From JBBDMU01 sp040905685 (GTDB taxonomy: Bacteria > Bacteroidota > Rhodothermia > Balneolales > Natronogracilivirgulaceae), in the NCBI GenBank assembly GCA_040905685.1, contig JBBDRB010000097.1, forward strand, positions 1-64,000: a stretch of 64,000 nucleotides of DNA, in the 5' to 3' direction. Position numbers and translations under genes: made by a program. Shown here piece by piece: positions 18,544-27,502 of this stretch. The stretch's first letter is position 1. Each line of letters starts with the position of its first letter. The notes beneath the pieces are model-generated. The model was not told the DNA's origin. It did no database searches and worked only from the letters and a program-made list of their open reading frames with translations.

Positions 18544-19260
18544 CTAAGTTATGATACCATCCTTAAAGAATGAAGCCTTATTAAATATATCGAGCCGGGT
18601 ACAATATGCAACGTCTTTTGTGCTATTCAGATTTTGAAGCCTTGAAGCATGGTTTGACGTTTCAACCACTTCCGGTATATTTTTCCCGTATTTCTCATAA
18701 AGCCCAAAAGCCACTTTAGCCCCGTCCGTTGATTTCAGGGAGAGCCTGCCGCCCGTCAGGCCATGGATAATGGCCCCTGCGCAGAGCATATCCTCCAGCG
18801 AAATCCGGTTCTTCCATCCCGCGCAGATCAGGATAATTTCCCCCCCGGCGGACTTTAACTCATTTATGACCGCCTTGAGATTGAGAAAACACCCGATGAT
18901 AACCTTGCCGGCCTGCGTACATTTGGTGATGGCGCGCGTTCCGTTCGTGGTATTGAATATCAGGGTTTTCCCCCCCACCACATCCCTGGTGTATTCATAG
19001 GGGGAATTTCCCAGATGGTAACCCTCAATTTTTTCACCGTCACGTTCTCCACACATAACGTAAGAGGTGGGGTCAAGGTTCATTGCGATCTGTCCGGCCG
19101 TATTCATATCCCCAACCGGTACAATAGACCGTGCGCCGTTGTTCAAAGCCGTCACAATGGTCGAGCATGCCCGCAGTACGTCGATCACTACGACCGTTTT
19201 TCCCTGCACTTCCTCCTCCTGGAATGCTATGGCCGTAGCAAATACATCAAATTTATTCAT
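18544..19260 (-). CDS. comB: 2-phosphosulfolactate phosphatase (ComB family)
   Basis: ComB hydrolyses 2-phosphosulfolactate to sulfolactate, a step of coenzyme M synthesis in methanogens and of sulfolactate metabolism in bacteria. The 238 aa length is typical. Family blocks seen are VVVIDVLRACSTIVTALNNGA near the N-terminus, CGERDGEKIEGYHLGNSP, NTTNGTRAI and CAGWKNRISLEDMLCAGAI. No comA or comC lies in this window. The gene overlaps gcvT by four bases (ATGA) and is followed at once by ftsK, so its placement looks like housekeeping co-transcription. Its exact substrate here is not shown. Confidence 0.9.
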   Translation of the reverse strand: MNKFDVFATAIAFQEEEVQGKTVVVIDVLRACSTIVTALNNGARSIVPVGDMNTAGQIAMNLDPTSYVMCGERDGEKIEGYHLGNSPYEYTRDVVGGKTLIFNTTNGTRAITKCTQAGKVIIGCFLNLKAVINELKSAGGEIILICAGWKNRISLEDMLCAGAIIHGLTGGRLSLKSTDGAKVAFGLYEKYGKNIPEVVETSNHASRLQNLNSTKDVAYCTRLDIFNKASFFKDGIIT

Positions 19261-20357
19261 TGCTTACTTTTTTTATAAAATGGTGGTTGCATGATTTCGG
19301 CCGTTTCGGCCTTGTTCCGTATCATAAGATTTACGGCCGTACCCTGTTCGGCATACTCTTTCGATACGTACCCCAACCCGATGCCATACCCAAGGCATAC
19401 CGACAATCCGCCGCTGCTGACTTCGCCGATGGCCTGCCCGCTGGGGGCATGTATGGCATAGCCTTTTCTGGGAAATTTATTCTTTTCCGTCATTCTGAAA
19501 CCGACAAGCCTGCGCGCAGGTTTTTGGGATTTTATAGCCTCCAGTGCCTCCTTGCCGATAAATTCTTCCTTATTGAGTTTGGTAATCCATCCCAGCCCCG
19601 CTTCAAATGGATTGGTTTCAGCATGTATGTCGTTTCCATACAGAGGGTATCCCATCTCCAGCCGTAGTGTGTCCCTGGCACCGAGTCCGGCAGGTTGAAT
19701 ACCAAGCCCGCTTCCAGCTTCCATCAGGGCCTTCCAGATCTCATCCGGGGCCGTTTTGTTTCTGTCAAAATAAAGTTCATAGCCTTTTTCGCCGGTGTAC
19801 CCCGTCGCCGAGATCATCACGTCATCAAAGCCGGCCAGGGCTGCGGTGGTAAATGTATAGAACCTGATAGCGGATAAATCGGCATTCGTCAGCTTTCCCA
19901 CCACCTCCGGCGAATTGGGTCCCTGTACGGCCAGCAGGCAGATGTCGTCCGAGGCATTGGTAATTTCCGCGTTGTATGGGTTGTGGTTCAGCATCCATTC
20001 GTAGTCTTTTTCGATGTTGGATGCATTGATCACAAGCAGGTAATTATCCTCTCCTATCATGTAGACCAGCAGGTCATCGACAATGCCCCCGCTTTCATAA
20101 CACATGCAGGAATACTGGGCTTTACCGGGCGCCAGGCGCGAGGCATCGTTGACGGTCAGATTTTGCACGGTTTTGAGTGCATTTTTCCCCCGAATATACA
20201 CTTCGCCCATATGGGAGACATCGAACAGGCCCACAGAGTTCCGGACCGCCAGATGCTCTTTTTGGATGCCGGAGTATTGTACAGGCATATCAAAGCCGCC
20301 AAAATCAATGATTTTAGCCTTAAGCTGCTGATGAATGTCGAAAAAAACCGTTCTCAT
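19257..20357 (-). CDS. gcvT: Aminomethyltransferase, glycine cleavage T-protein
   Basis: GcvT moves the methylene group from the H-protein-bound intermediate to tetrahydrofolate and releases ammonia. The 366-residue protein has the folate-binding start (VGLFDVSHMGEVYI), the catalytic aspartate region (GGIVDDLLVYMI), and a C-terminal GCV_T_C domain. A TTG six codons earlier is open, but the ATG at 20357 (MRTVFFDIHQ) matches the family. The genes for the P and H proteins are not in the window. It heads a five-gene operon. Glycine from the nearby Tdh/Kbl pathway is a plausible feed. Confidence 0.95.
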   Translation of the reverse strand: MRTVFFDIHQQLKAKIIDFGGFDMPVQYSGIQKEHLAVRNSVGLFDVSHMGEVYIRGKNALKTVQNLTVNDASRLAPGKAQYSCMCYESGGIVDDLLVYMIGEDNYLLVINASNIEKDYEWMLNHNPYNAEITNASDDICLLAVQGPNSPEVVGKLTNADLSAIRFYTFTTAALAGFDDVMISATGYTGEKGYELYFDRNKTAPDEIWKALMEAGSGLGIQPAGLGARDTLRLEMGYPLYGNDIHAETNPFEAGLGWITKLNKEEFIGKEALEAIKSQKPARRLVGFRMTEKNKFPRKGYAIHAPSGQAIGEVSSGGLSVCLGYGIGLGYVSKEYAEQGTAVNLMIRNKAETAEIMQPPFYKKSKQ

Positions 20358-20383
20358 ATAACATATAGTTTGCAAAAAAGACA

Positions 20384-20399
20384 GATAACGAATGTTATC
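20384..20399. promoter_or_regulatory. Short palindrome in the gcvT leader
   Basis: GATAAC-GAAT-GTTATC is a perfect six-base inverted repeat 27 bases before the gcvT ATG. A TATAAT-like hexamer reads on the minus strand about 20 bases further upstream. It could be a regulator site, or chance; nothing else supports it. Confidence 0.25.
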
Positions 20400-20555
20400 G
20401 CCCGTTGTGAGAATTATAGCGGTTTTACGATGAACTTAACTACAATCCAGGAAGAATAAGGTAAGGAATAGCACTCTTTTAATTGGGAAAAATTATCTTG
20501 TAATGGCGATTTATTTTGTTCACTACCATTTCCCGTTGGATGCAGGGCTTCCCGG

Positions 20556-20588
20556 CCGATGTATTGGCAACATCGGTATTTTTATTTA
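20556..20588 (+). terminator. Hairpin with T-tract upstream of the epimerase gene
   Basis: CCGATGT (20556-20562) pairs perfectly with ACATCGG (20570-20576) around a seven-base loop, followed by TATTTTTATTT. This is the form of an intrinsic terminator on the plus strand, yet no annotated plus-strand gene ends before it. It lies 54 bases ahead of the epimerase start in the divergent region with gcvT. It could be an attenuator in the epimerase leader or the end of a small RNA. Confidence 0.5.
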
Positions 20589-20641
20589 TCCTTTTGTTAT
20601 CTTATCACCAGGAAGACAAATTCAATGACCTAAAAGATTAA

Positions 20642-21574
20642 ATGAAGATATTAGTTTCAGGCGGCGGAGGTTTTATCGGCTCCCACATTGTTGATGCACT
20701 CATTGCCGAAAACCATACGGTCCATATTATTGATGACCTCAGCGGGGGATTTGTCAGGAATCTCAATCCACAGGCTGTTTTCCATAAGCAGGACATCAGA
20801 AGCGATGAGATTGCCGGGATCTGGAAAGAACACCGTTTTGAGATCCTGGTGCATTGTGCGGCTCAGATGGATGTGCGCCGCTCGGTGGCAGATCCTTGTT
20901 TTGATGCCGATATCAATGTTCTTGGATTTTTGAACCTGATGGAAGCCGGCCGCGCCAACGGCCTTAAAAAAGTAGTCTTCTCCTCGACAGGCGGGGCCAT
21001 CTACGGAGAACCGGAATACGTGCCTCAGGACGAGAGTCATCCAACAAGGCCGATGTCACCGTACGGCATTACCAAACTTACCGCTGAACACTATCTGACT
21101 TTCTACAAAGACACGCACGGCATCGGCTTTGTCACGCTGCGGTATGCCAATGTATATGGTCCAAGGCAGAATTCACACGGTGAGGCCGGCGTGGTGGCTA
21201 TTTTTACCGAACGGATGCTGGCCGATACGGCGTGTTATATTAACGGGGATGGCAGTCAAACCCGGGATTACGTTTATGTGGGCGATGTGGTGCAGGCCAA
21301 TCTGAAAGCCATTGCTTATAACGGATCCGGGGTCTTTAATGTGGGGACCGGGGTTGAAACCCGTGTATTGGATCTGTTCATGAAACTCCGGGAGATAACC
21401 GGTTCGACCCTCCCACAGAAGCATGCTGAGGGAAAACCCGGTGAACAAAAAAGAAGCGTAGTTGGAACCGGAAAGATCGAACGGGATCTGGGATGGAAAC
21501 AAATCGATAACCTGGAAACCGGACTGGTAAAAACCGTGGACTGGTTCAAAACACAGTCTGTCCGGAATGGATAA
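20642..21574 (+). CDS. NAD-dependent epimerase, UDP-glucose 4-epimerase-like
   Basis: This is an extended short-chain dehydrogenase (310 aa) that probably interconverts UDP-sugars for surface glycan synthesis. It shows the NAD-binding GGGGFIGSH motif at the start, the SSTGGAIYG active-site strand, and the catalytic YxxxK (YGITK) near residue 141. The family is close to GalE, but the true sugar is not fixed by sequence. It precedes scpA, which starts right after its stop. Confidence 0.88.
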   Translation: MKILVSGGGGFIGSHIVDALIAENHTVHIIDDLSGGFVRNLNPQAVFHKQDIRSDEIAGIWKEHRFEILVHCAAQMDVRRSVADPCFDADINVLGFLNLMEAGRANGLKKVVFSSTGGAIYGEPEYVPQDESHPTRPMSPYGITKLTAEHYLTFYKDTHGIGFVTLRYANVYGPRQNSHGEAGVVAIFTERMLADTACYINGDGSQTRDYVYVGDVVQANLKAIAYNGSGVFNVGTGVETRVLDLFMKLREITGSTLPQKHAEGKPGEQKRSVVGTGKIERDLGWKQIDNLETGLVKTVDWFKTQSVRNG

Positions 21575-21575
21575 T

Positions 21576-22301
21576 ATGTATCGGGTACAGTTGGAGAACT
21601 TCGAAGGTCCGCTAGACCTTCTGCTGTTTTTTATAAAAAGAGATGAACTCGATATCTACGATATTCCCATATCCTACATCACCGAACAGTTTTTATCATA
21701 CATCCATTTTATGGATGAACTGGATTTAAGCATTGCCAGTGAATTCATTCTCATGGCCAGCACCCTGATGTCCATTAAGGTACGGTTGATGCTCCCTCAG
21801 CCTGAAATGGAGGAAGACGAATTTAACGAAGACGATCCACGTTTTGAACTGGTACAGAGTCTGCTGGAGTATAAACGCTACAAGGAAATGGCCGGTGAAA
21901 TGGATGTTCTCGATCATAAAATGCGTGAACGGTATTATCGCGGCTATACCGCCCCTGATCAGCTCGAGCCGGGACATAACGGTGAGGGACTAAAAGAAAT
22001 AACCCTGCTCGACCTGATCGCGGCCTTCAAGCAGGTTGTAAGCGACAAACCGGAAAAGCCTTATCATAAGGTGGGGAAATTTGAGACCAGTATTGAGACC
22101 CAAAGCGATTACATACGAGCTTGTTTGCAGAAACGCGGCCGCCTTTCGTTTGCCGCCCTGTGCCGGGATCTGCCAGGCAGATTACTGATAGTGGTCACCT
22201 TTCTGGCCATCCTGGAGATGATCAAAGAACAGCAAATTGAAGTTTTCATTGGTGAGGAGTCAACCCATTTCGAAATCGATCTGCCTGTTTATAAAGGTTA
22301 G
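21576..22301 (+). CDS. scpA: Segregation and condensation protein A
   Basis: ScpA is the kleisin subunit that joins Smc and ScpB in the condensin complex. The 241-residue protein starts with the family's YRVQLENFEGPLDLLLFFI and ends in a winged-helix C-terminus. An ATG three codons earlier overlaps the epimerase stop; the ATG at 21576 was chosen for its GGA spacing and canonical N-terminus. scpB is not next to it. Confidence 0.94.
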   Translation: MYRVQLENFEGPLDLLLFFIKRDELDIYDIPISYITEQFLSYIHFMDELDLSIASEFILMASTLMSIKVRLMLPQPEMEEDEFNEDDPRFELVQSLLEYKRYKEMAGEMDVLDHKMRERYYRGYTAPDQLEPGHNGEGLKEITLLDLIAAFKQVVSDKPEKPYHKVGKFETSIETQSDYIRACLQKRGRLSFAALCRDLPGRLLIVVTFLAILEMIKEQQIEVFIGEESTHFEIDLPVYKG

Positions 22302-22372
22302 GACCATATATATTCATAGTTTTTTTATAGTATATTAACACACACCTTCTTCTCAACCAACTCCTTCTGTCC

Positions 22373-24055
22373 ATGCGAATCGTTTATTTTTCGAAGTTGA
22401 TTGCCTGTATTTTGCTGCTCTCCTGCTCAACCCAAAACCAGGTAGCAACCTATGGCACGGACCTGACAGACCTGTATCCGTTTCAGGATTTAATCACGGC
22501 CGAATCCCTGCGTAACCATCTCGAGGTAATTGCCCACGATTCCCTGCAGGGACGCGGCACCGGGGAGGCGGGCATTGATCGTGCATCGGAATATCTGGCC
22601 GGGTATCATGAAGCAATGGAGCTCATCCCCATTGGGGATGACGAATCTTATTTCCAGCATTTTAACCTCAATTCATACACCCTCCATAACATCACATTCC
22701 GAACGTCAACGATAAGCGGCGAAGATACGACTCTCGTTGACGAGAGCATCTTCGAACAGGGGGAAGCGGCCCCTTTTACCCCCCTTATCGGAGGGGACCG
22801 GCCGCTCTCGGGAGACCTTATTTTTGCCGGATTCGGTGCCATCGATACCGGACGGGATATTGACCACTTTGGCCGGGAAGATATAGATGGGAACTGGGTT
22901 ATCGTATTTGAGGATATACCCTATGTTGTAGATGGTGATACGCTTATTAATCCGGGGTTTGACAACCTCGCCCGATACAACGAAGTGCTGGGCACACGGA
23001 AGGCAGCCGGACTTATCGTGATTCCGGCTATAGATGAGGCGTGGTATCTTCAGCATTCGGCCTTCAACAGCATGGAGCTTGGCAGCCCCATATCCCTTAT
23101 CCTGGAATATATGCCCGAGCAGCAGCATTCCGGGGGGGCCTATCTCAGCATGAATCCGGTGTTCGCCGCTGAAATTCTAGGCCTCAGTGACGGGCTCAGC
23201 GGCCTCGATAGATTAAGAGAGGCGCTTGTGGAGGATATCACCGGTTTCCAGGCCCGTAACACCGGATCTTACCTGGAAAGCATTCCGGATGTGAAAGAGG
23301 AATCCATCGAGGCTAAAAATGTAGTTTCCTATTTCGAAGGCGGCGATCCTGAACTGAAGGATGAAGTTGTCGTTCTGATGGCCCATTATGACCACCTTGG
23401 CACCGGCACCGCCGATGAGACCGGGGATACGGTCTATAACGGGGCCGACGATAACGGCAGCGGGACGGTGACTATGCTCAGCATAGCCCGTTCGCTGAAA
23501 GAGGCTGCCGATGCAGGCGTTCGTCCGAAAAGGAGCGTTGTATTTTTACATGTTTCGGGTGAGGAGTGGGGGCTTCTTGGCTCCCGGTACTATTCCGACC
23601 ACCCCATCGTGCCTATCGAACAGACGGCTGCCAATATCAATATGGATATGATCGGCCGGCGTGACCGCTATCATATTGAACGGGAAGAGGAAGATTTTAT
23701 CTACATCATCGGTGCCGAAATCATATCATCTGATCTGGACAGCCTGCTTCGGGAGGGAAACCGCAAGAGTACCGACCTTGCCCTGAACATGCGCTATAAC
23801 GATCTGGACGACCCCAACCAGTTCTACCGGCGCAGCGATCACTGGAATTTCGGCAGGCTTGAAGTTCCCTTTATTTTCTTCTTCAGCGGCATCCACGAAG
23901 ATTACCATGCTCAGGGAGACACCGTGGACAAGATCCTATTCGATGCCCTCGAGAGCCGGGCCCGTCTGATCTATGCCACTACCCTGGAGATCGCCAACGC
24001 CGCCGAACGTCCTGAAGTCGACAGTGAAGAGTTCCTCCGCCGCACAAGGCCATGA
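22373..24055 (+). CDS. M28-family zinc metallopeptidase lipoprotein with PA domain
   Basis: This 560-residue exported aminopeptidase-like enzyme has a lipobox (ACILLLSCS, cysteine near residue 19), so it is probably anchored to the outer membrane. A PA-type insertion covers roughly 120-270. The zinc ligands of the M28 fold are seen as HYDHLG (about 337), GADDNGSG (about 362), EEWGLLGS (about 398), NMDMIGRR (about 424) and a late DYHAQGDT histidine (about 512). It likely trims peptides outside the inner membrane; its substrate is unknown. The 70-base upstream gap is AT-rich. Confidence 0.9.
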   Translation: MRIVYFSKLIACILLLSCSTQNQVATYGTDLTDLYPFQDLITAESLRNHLEVIAHDSLQGRGTGEAGIDRASEYLAGYHEAMELIPIGDDESYFQHFNLNSYTLHNITFRTSTISGEDTTLVDESIFEQGEAAPFTPLIGGDRPLSGDLIFAGFGAIDTGRDIDHFGREDIDGNWVIVFEDIPYVVDGDTLINPGFDNLARYNEVLGTRKAAGLIVIPAIDEAWYLQHSAFNSMELGSPISLILEYMPEQQHSGGAYLSMNPVFAAEILGLSDGLSGLDRLREALVEDITGFQARNTGSYLESIPDVKEESIEAKNVVSYFEGGDPELKDEVVVLMAHYDHLGTGTADETGDTVYNGADDNGSGTVTMLSIARSLKEAADAGVRPKRSVVFLHVSGEEWGLLGSRYYSDHPIVPIEQTAANINMDMIGRRDRYHIEREEEDFIYIIGAEIISSDLDSLLREGNRKSTDLALNMRYNDLDDPNQFYRRSDHWNFGRLEVPFIFFFSGIHEDYHAQGDTVDKILFDALESRARLIYATTLEIANAAERPEVDSEEFLRRTRP

Positions 24056-24068
24056 GCAAACAGCGGGG

Positions 24069-24602
24069 TCAGGGCAGGGTCTTTACGGGAACGCTGACGG
24101 CGGTCTGGTCCCACATCAGATCCAGGGATGAGCCATCATCGCTGAAACCGATGGTGAAAGCCTCACTAACCTCTTCAAGTTGCTGTACGGGTACTTCAAT
24201 GCGCAGAACATCTTTTTCCTCTTCATAGCTGTATGCTCCCCATTGCCCGAGTTTAGCATTGACAATGATCGTCCATGACGTTTCTTCCGGAATGGCAAAC
24301 AGGCTGTAGGTTCCGGCGCTTAAATGCTGGTCCCCGAAAAGTATATCATTGGTAATGGTGATTTCCGTAGATTCATTTGCCCCGGCACGCCAGACTTCGC
24401 CGAAGGGTTCCAGTTCGCCGAATATGACCCGGCCCCGTTTAAAGGGTTGCCCGTAAACGACCTTCATATAGGTATCATCAACGATCTGATGTTCGATTAC
24501 AACCGGACTCATCCGATGCTCCGGGCCATCCTGGGCCTGAAGGCTAACCGTGCAGATGGTTAACAAGAAGGACCACAGTAAAATTGATTTCAGATTCTTC
24601 AT
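24069..24602 (-). CDS. DUF2911 secreted protein
   Basis: This 177-residue protein has a signal peptide (KNLKSILLWSFLLTICTVSLQAQ) and the DUF2911 core: YGQPFKRGRVIFGELEPFG followed by VWRAGANESTEI and a beta-rich C-terminal half. The family is common in Bacteroidota and of unknown function. A longer frame exists, but the ATG at 24602 opens directly on the signal peptide. It is convergent with the M28 gene 13 bases away. Confidence 0.88.
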   Translation of the reverse strand: MKNLKSILLWSFLLTICTVSLQAQDGPEHRMSPVVIEHQIVDDTYMKVVYGQPFKRGRVIFGELEPFGEVWRAGANESTEITITNDILFGDQHLSAGTYSLFAIPEETSWTIIVNAKLGQWGAYSYEEEKDVLRIEVPVQQLEEVSEAFTIGFSDDGSSLDLMWDQTAVSVPVKTLP

Positions 24603-24666
24603 GGCAAGGCAGACTTTTATTTTTAAGTTTTTTATAAATTTAAACATTTTTACCTAACAACCAATA

Positions 24667-27477
24667 CTAAAAAGCGCCGGCAAAAGGATTAATAGCATTT
24701 CGCGCAGGTTCGTAGCCAATGGCAAACCCTATATCAAAGCGGGCGTTAAATAAACCCAGGCCCATTCTCAGGCCGAGGCCGTAAACAGACCTGGACCGGT
24801 GGTACAGTTGATCCAGGCTGTTTTCGGTCAGTGAACCCACTGTACTGGAAAAAATCACCCCATAGAACCGGTCCACCTGAACGGGAAAAAGTAGCCCGGC
24901 CCGGCCCGGATTCCAAATGGGGATCGTATAGCGGGTATTCAGGCTATAGGCATTCATCATACCGGCCAGCACATTATCGGAAAATCCTTCCGGGGCAAAA
25001 CCCGCCGTGCGTATGCCGGGCTGGTCCTGGATCAGAATATTTGCATCCAGCCTCAATGACTGGTTCAACCTCCTGAGAGGGGAGGTGAAAAACGAGATGC
25101 CGGCCCGCATTGCCCTGACGGCCGGAGCGGCGGAATACCATCTGATTTCATTAAAGGCATACAATACCGCACCGGTATTGGGCTGGATATCCCGGATGTT
25201 TTGTTGAATCCGGTGGTTATAGGCTATGTTCAGTGAACCCGTCGTAGCCCGGGTCCAGTCTGATACGGCACTGCCGGCCGTTGAAATCCTTCGAAGCTCG
25301 GTTAGGCGCAAACCCGGCGACACGGAAAACCCCGAAAACCGTGTGTTGCTTTCTGTGGTTATGGTTATGGGGATTTCACCACCCAGGCCACGCTCTTCCA
25401 GCAGAATACCTGATGCCATAGTCGGAAGATTAAAGGCATTCAGGCGAAAGCCAGGGAAAAAACCGGAATGACGGTAGGAAGCGTTGTACCATAAACGCCT
25501 GTTGGAGGTACTGATCCCGGCCTGATAACTGTTCCGCCTGAGCACATCCCCACTCAGCAGGACCGCCCCGAAGCGCGGACCTCTTTGAAACGAGGCTTCC
25601 TCATAAACCGGCACAATGCCCCGCGGGCGGAGCCATTTAAGGCCGGGGCGGTAATCCCCGGCTTGCCAGTCACCGGCCGGATCACTGCGATATTCTATTC
25701 GTTCGTGATCTTCCGGGATAGTTGCGACCCTTTTATTCCATACGCTGTCCGCAATGACCTCGTCTACGGCATCCGAACGGTCTATGATAACCAGTTTGCG
25801 GTAGTCGCCAACCTGAGAGACATAGGCCAAAGCAGACCCGTCCGGGGAATAGGATCCTTCCATGGCATTATACAGGCTGTTGGTTATCCGGACCAGGCGC
25901 TGTTCTTCAACATCCAGCTCATACAGGTTCATCACACGACCGTAATCAGCTGTGAAAAGTAGTTTACGTCCGTCCGGGCTCCAGCTCGCGTCAAAGACGG
26001 AGGCGCCGGGCAGGTGCACGGTGGGACGGGCCTGCAGGGACCTTTCTGCCGATTCCGCTTCGGTAAGCCATAAAGCCTGAACGCCATTTCGGTTGGCCAC
26101 CACCGCTACTTCGTTGTTCCGGGGATGGGGCCGCACTTCTATCAGGTGGCCGGACCGGTCCGTTAAAACGGTATCGATGGTATCCGCCCCGTCCATCCGC
26201 ACCCATCTTGCGGCTTCATGATCGGTTTGCAGAGCCCAAATAGCATCACCGGCGTATACCGGAGCATATACTCTTGCATTGTCACTAAGGCGCCTCGGTT
26301 CCGAACCGTTTATATCATACTCATAGGCGTCCATCACCCAGGTGTTGTGATGGTAGGGATGCGGGCGGTACCGGGAATACAACAGGGTGGTTTTATCCGG
26401 GGAAAGGTCATACCAGAAATCTTCCACGATCTGCGTCTCAAGGATCAGCGTCTGTTCGCCACTGGCGAGGTTGTATTTCCAAAAACCCGGGCGCCGGTTA
26501 TAAAAGGATCCGTAAAAGACGATCTCCCCGTCAGAAAGCCAGAGGGGGCGCTTGAGATCGGGGCCCTCAAACGTATCCAGGGTATCGGCCTTCGGTTGCC
26601 CGGCGGCCCTGATTGCCCTGATCCTGCGTTCTTCCTCCCGCAGTTTCTCCTCTTCAAATTCGGCGTAGAGGCGGGAAGGCCATTTCCCGGTCGTTCTTCT
26701 GAGCGCGTATCCATAGCCAAAAAACGGCCATCTTGCCAGCAGGTCAAGATTATCGCCCACGACCTCCCTGCCATAGCTTTTCAGCAACCAATCCGAAAAT
26801 TCGTGTCCGCCCAGGTAATGCCGGTTAAAAGGACGTGACACCGTGGCCGGATAATGCATCTCCCCCATTCCCCAGGGGCGGTCACTCCCAAAATTCGCGT
26901 TGAACCGGTTGGTGAAATAAGGATAGTTGCCTCGTCCCCCGCCTGCACCGGATTCATGGTACACGGCAATGCCTTCAAGCAAACCCGGAGGAGACATCAG
27001 GTGAACGGCTCTTCCCATATCCGGGAAAAATGGATGCAGCAGCCAGGTAAACCCGTAGGGCGGATTTACCGACATATGAAGGGCATGAACCAGTTCATGA
27101 GGCATTACATTCTCCAGCCACCCTCCCGTGGCCGGGTTCAGCCCTTTTCCTTTAATGGGCGGAATTTCAACTTCAAGACGGAAGGGAAAGGGCGTTACAT
27201 ATCCGTTGGACCGATCGTTATACCCGTTCAGGACCACAGGCATATTCTTCAGCTTGCCGCCAACCAGCCCCTGTATGGCCTCATAGCGGGCCTCCAGGAT
27301 CCGGGCGGCCTTTACGGCCGTTGAATCTTCCCCTTTTTGAAATATTATGTTGAAATGGGGAGTTGCAAGCTGCTGCCATCCCGGCCGGGACGGGCGGTGA
27401 ACAGTCTCATAAAACTGGGCGCCGGCCGGGCAGGCGGCCAGAATAAGCAAACAAATGGTGACGAAAACGGTTCGCAT
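24667..27477 (-). CDS. Secreted metallopeptidase-like, WD40-type propeller and beta-barrel protein
   Basis: This 936-residue exported protein has three parts. First comes a signal peptide (TVFVTICLLILAACPAGAQ) and a peptidase-MA-like domain with an HELVH zinc motif near residue 127. Next is a TolB/WD40-like propeller (about 290-610, with repeats such as SWSPDGRKLLFT and SYSPDGSALAYV). Last is a C-terminal stretch of about 300 residues with alternating strands like an outer-membrane barrel of the surface-antigen kind. The architecture recurs in Bacteroidota; its substrate is not known. It might display a peptidase on the cell surface. There is no lipobox, although a cysteine occurs in the signal sequence. 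Confidence 0.75.
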   Translation of the reverse strand: MRTVFVTICLLILAACPAGAQFYETVHRPSRPGWQQLATPHFNIIFQKGEDSTAVKAARILEARYEAIQGLVGGKLKNMPVVLNGYNDRSNGYVTPFPFRLEVEIPPIKGKGLNPATGGWLENVMPHELVHALHMSVNPPYGFTWLLHPFFPDMGRAVHLMSPPGLLEGIAVYHESGAGGGRGNYPYFTNRFNANFGSDRPWGMGEMHYPATVSRPFNRHYLGGHEFSDWLLKSYGREVVGDNLDLLARWPFFGYGYALRRTTGKWPSRLYAEFEEEKLREEERRIRAIRAAGQPKADTLDTFEGPDLKRPLWLSDGEIVFYGSFYNRRPGFWKYNLASGEQTLILETQIVEDFWYDLSPDKTTLLYSRYRPHPYHHNTWVMDAYEYDINGSEPRRLSDNARVYAPVYAGDAIWALQTDHEAARWVRMDGADTIDTVLTDRSGHLIEVRPHPRNNEVAVVANRNGVQALWLTEAESAERSLQARPTVHLPGASVFDASWSPDGRKLLFTADYGRVMNLYELDVEEQRLVRITNSLYNAMEGSYSPDGSALAYVSQVGDYRKLVIIDRSDAVDEVIADSVWNKRVATIPEDHERIEYRSDPAGDWQAGDYRPGLKWLRPRGIVPVYEEASFQRGPRFGAVLLSGDVLRRNSYQAGISTSNRRLWYNASYRHSGFFPGFRLNAFNLPTMASGILLEERGLGGEIPITITTESNTRFSGFSVSPGLRLTELRRISTAGSAVSDWTRATTGSLNIAYNHRIQQNIRDIQPNTGAVLYAFNEIRWYSAAPAVRAMRAGISFFTSPLRRLNQSLRLDANILIQDQPGIRTAGFAPEGFSDNVLAGMMNAYSLNTRYTIPIWNPGRAGLLFPVQVDRFYGVIFSSTVGSLTENSLDQLYHRSRSVYGLGLRMGLGLFNARFDIGFAIGYEPARNAINPFAGAF

Positions 27478-27502
27478 AGGTAAACCCGCGGGACAGGTGT
27501 GA

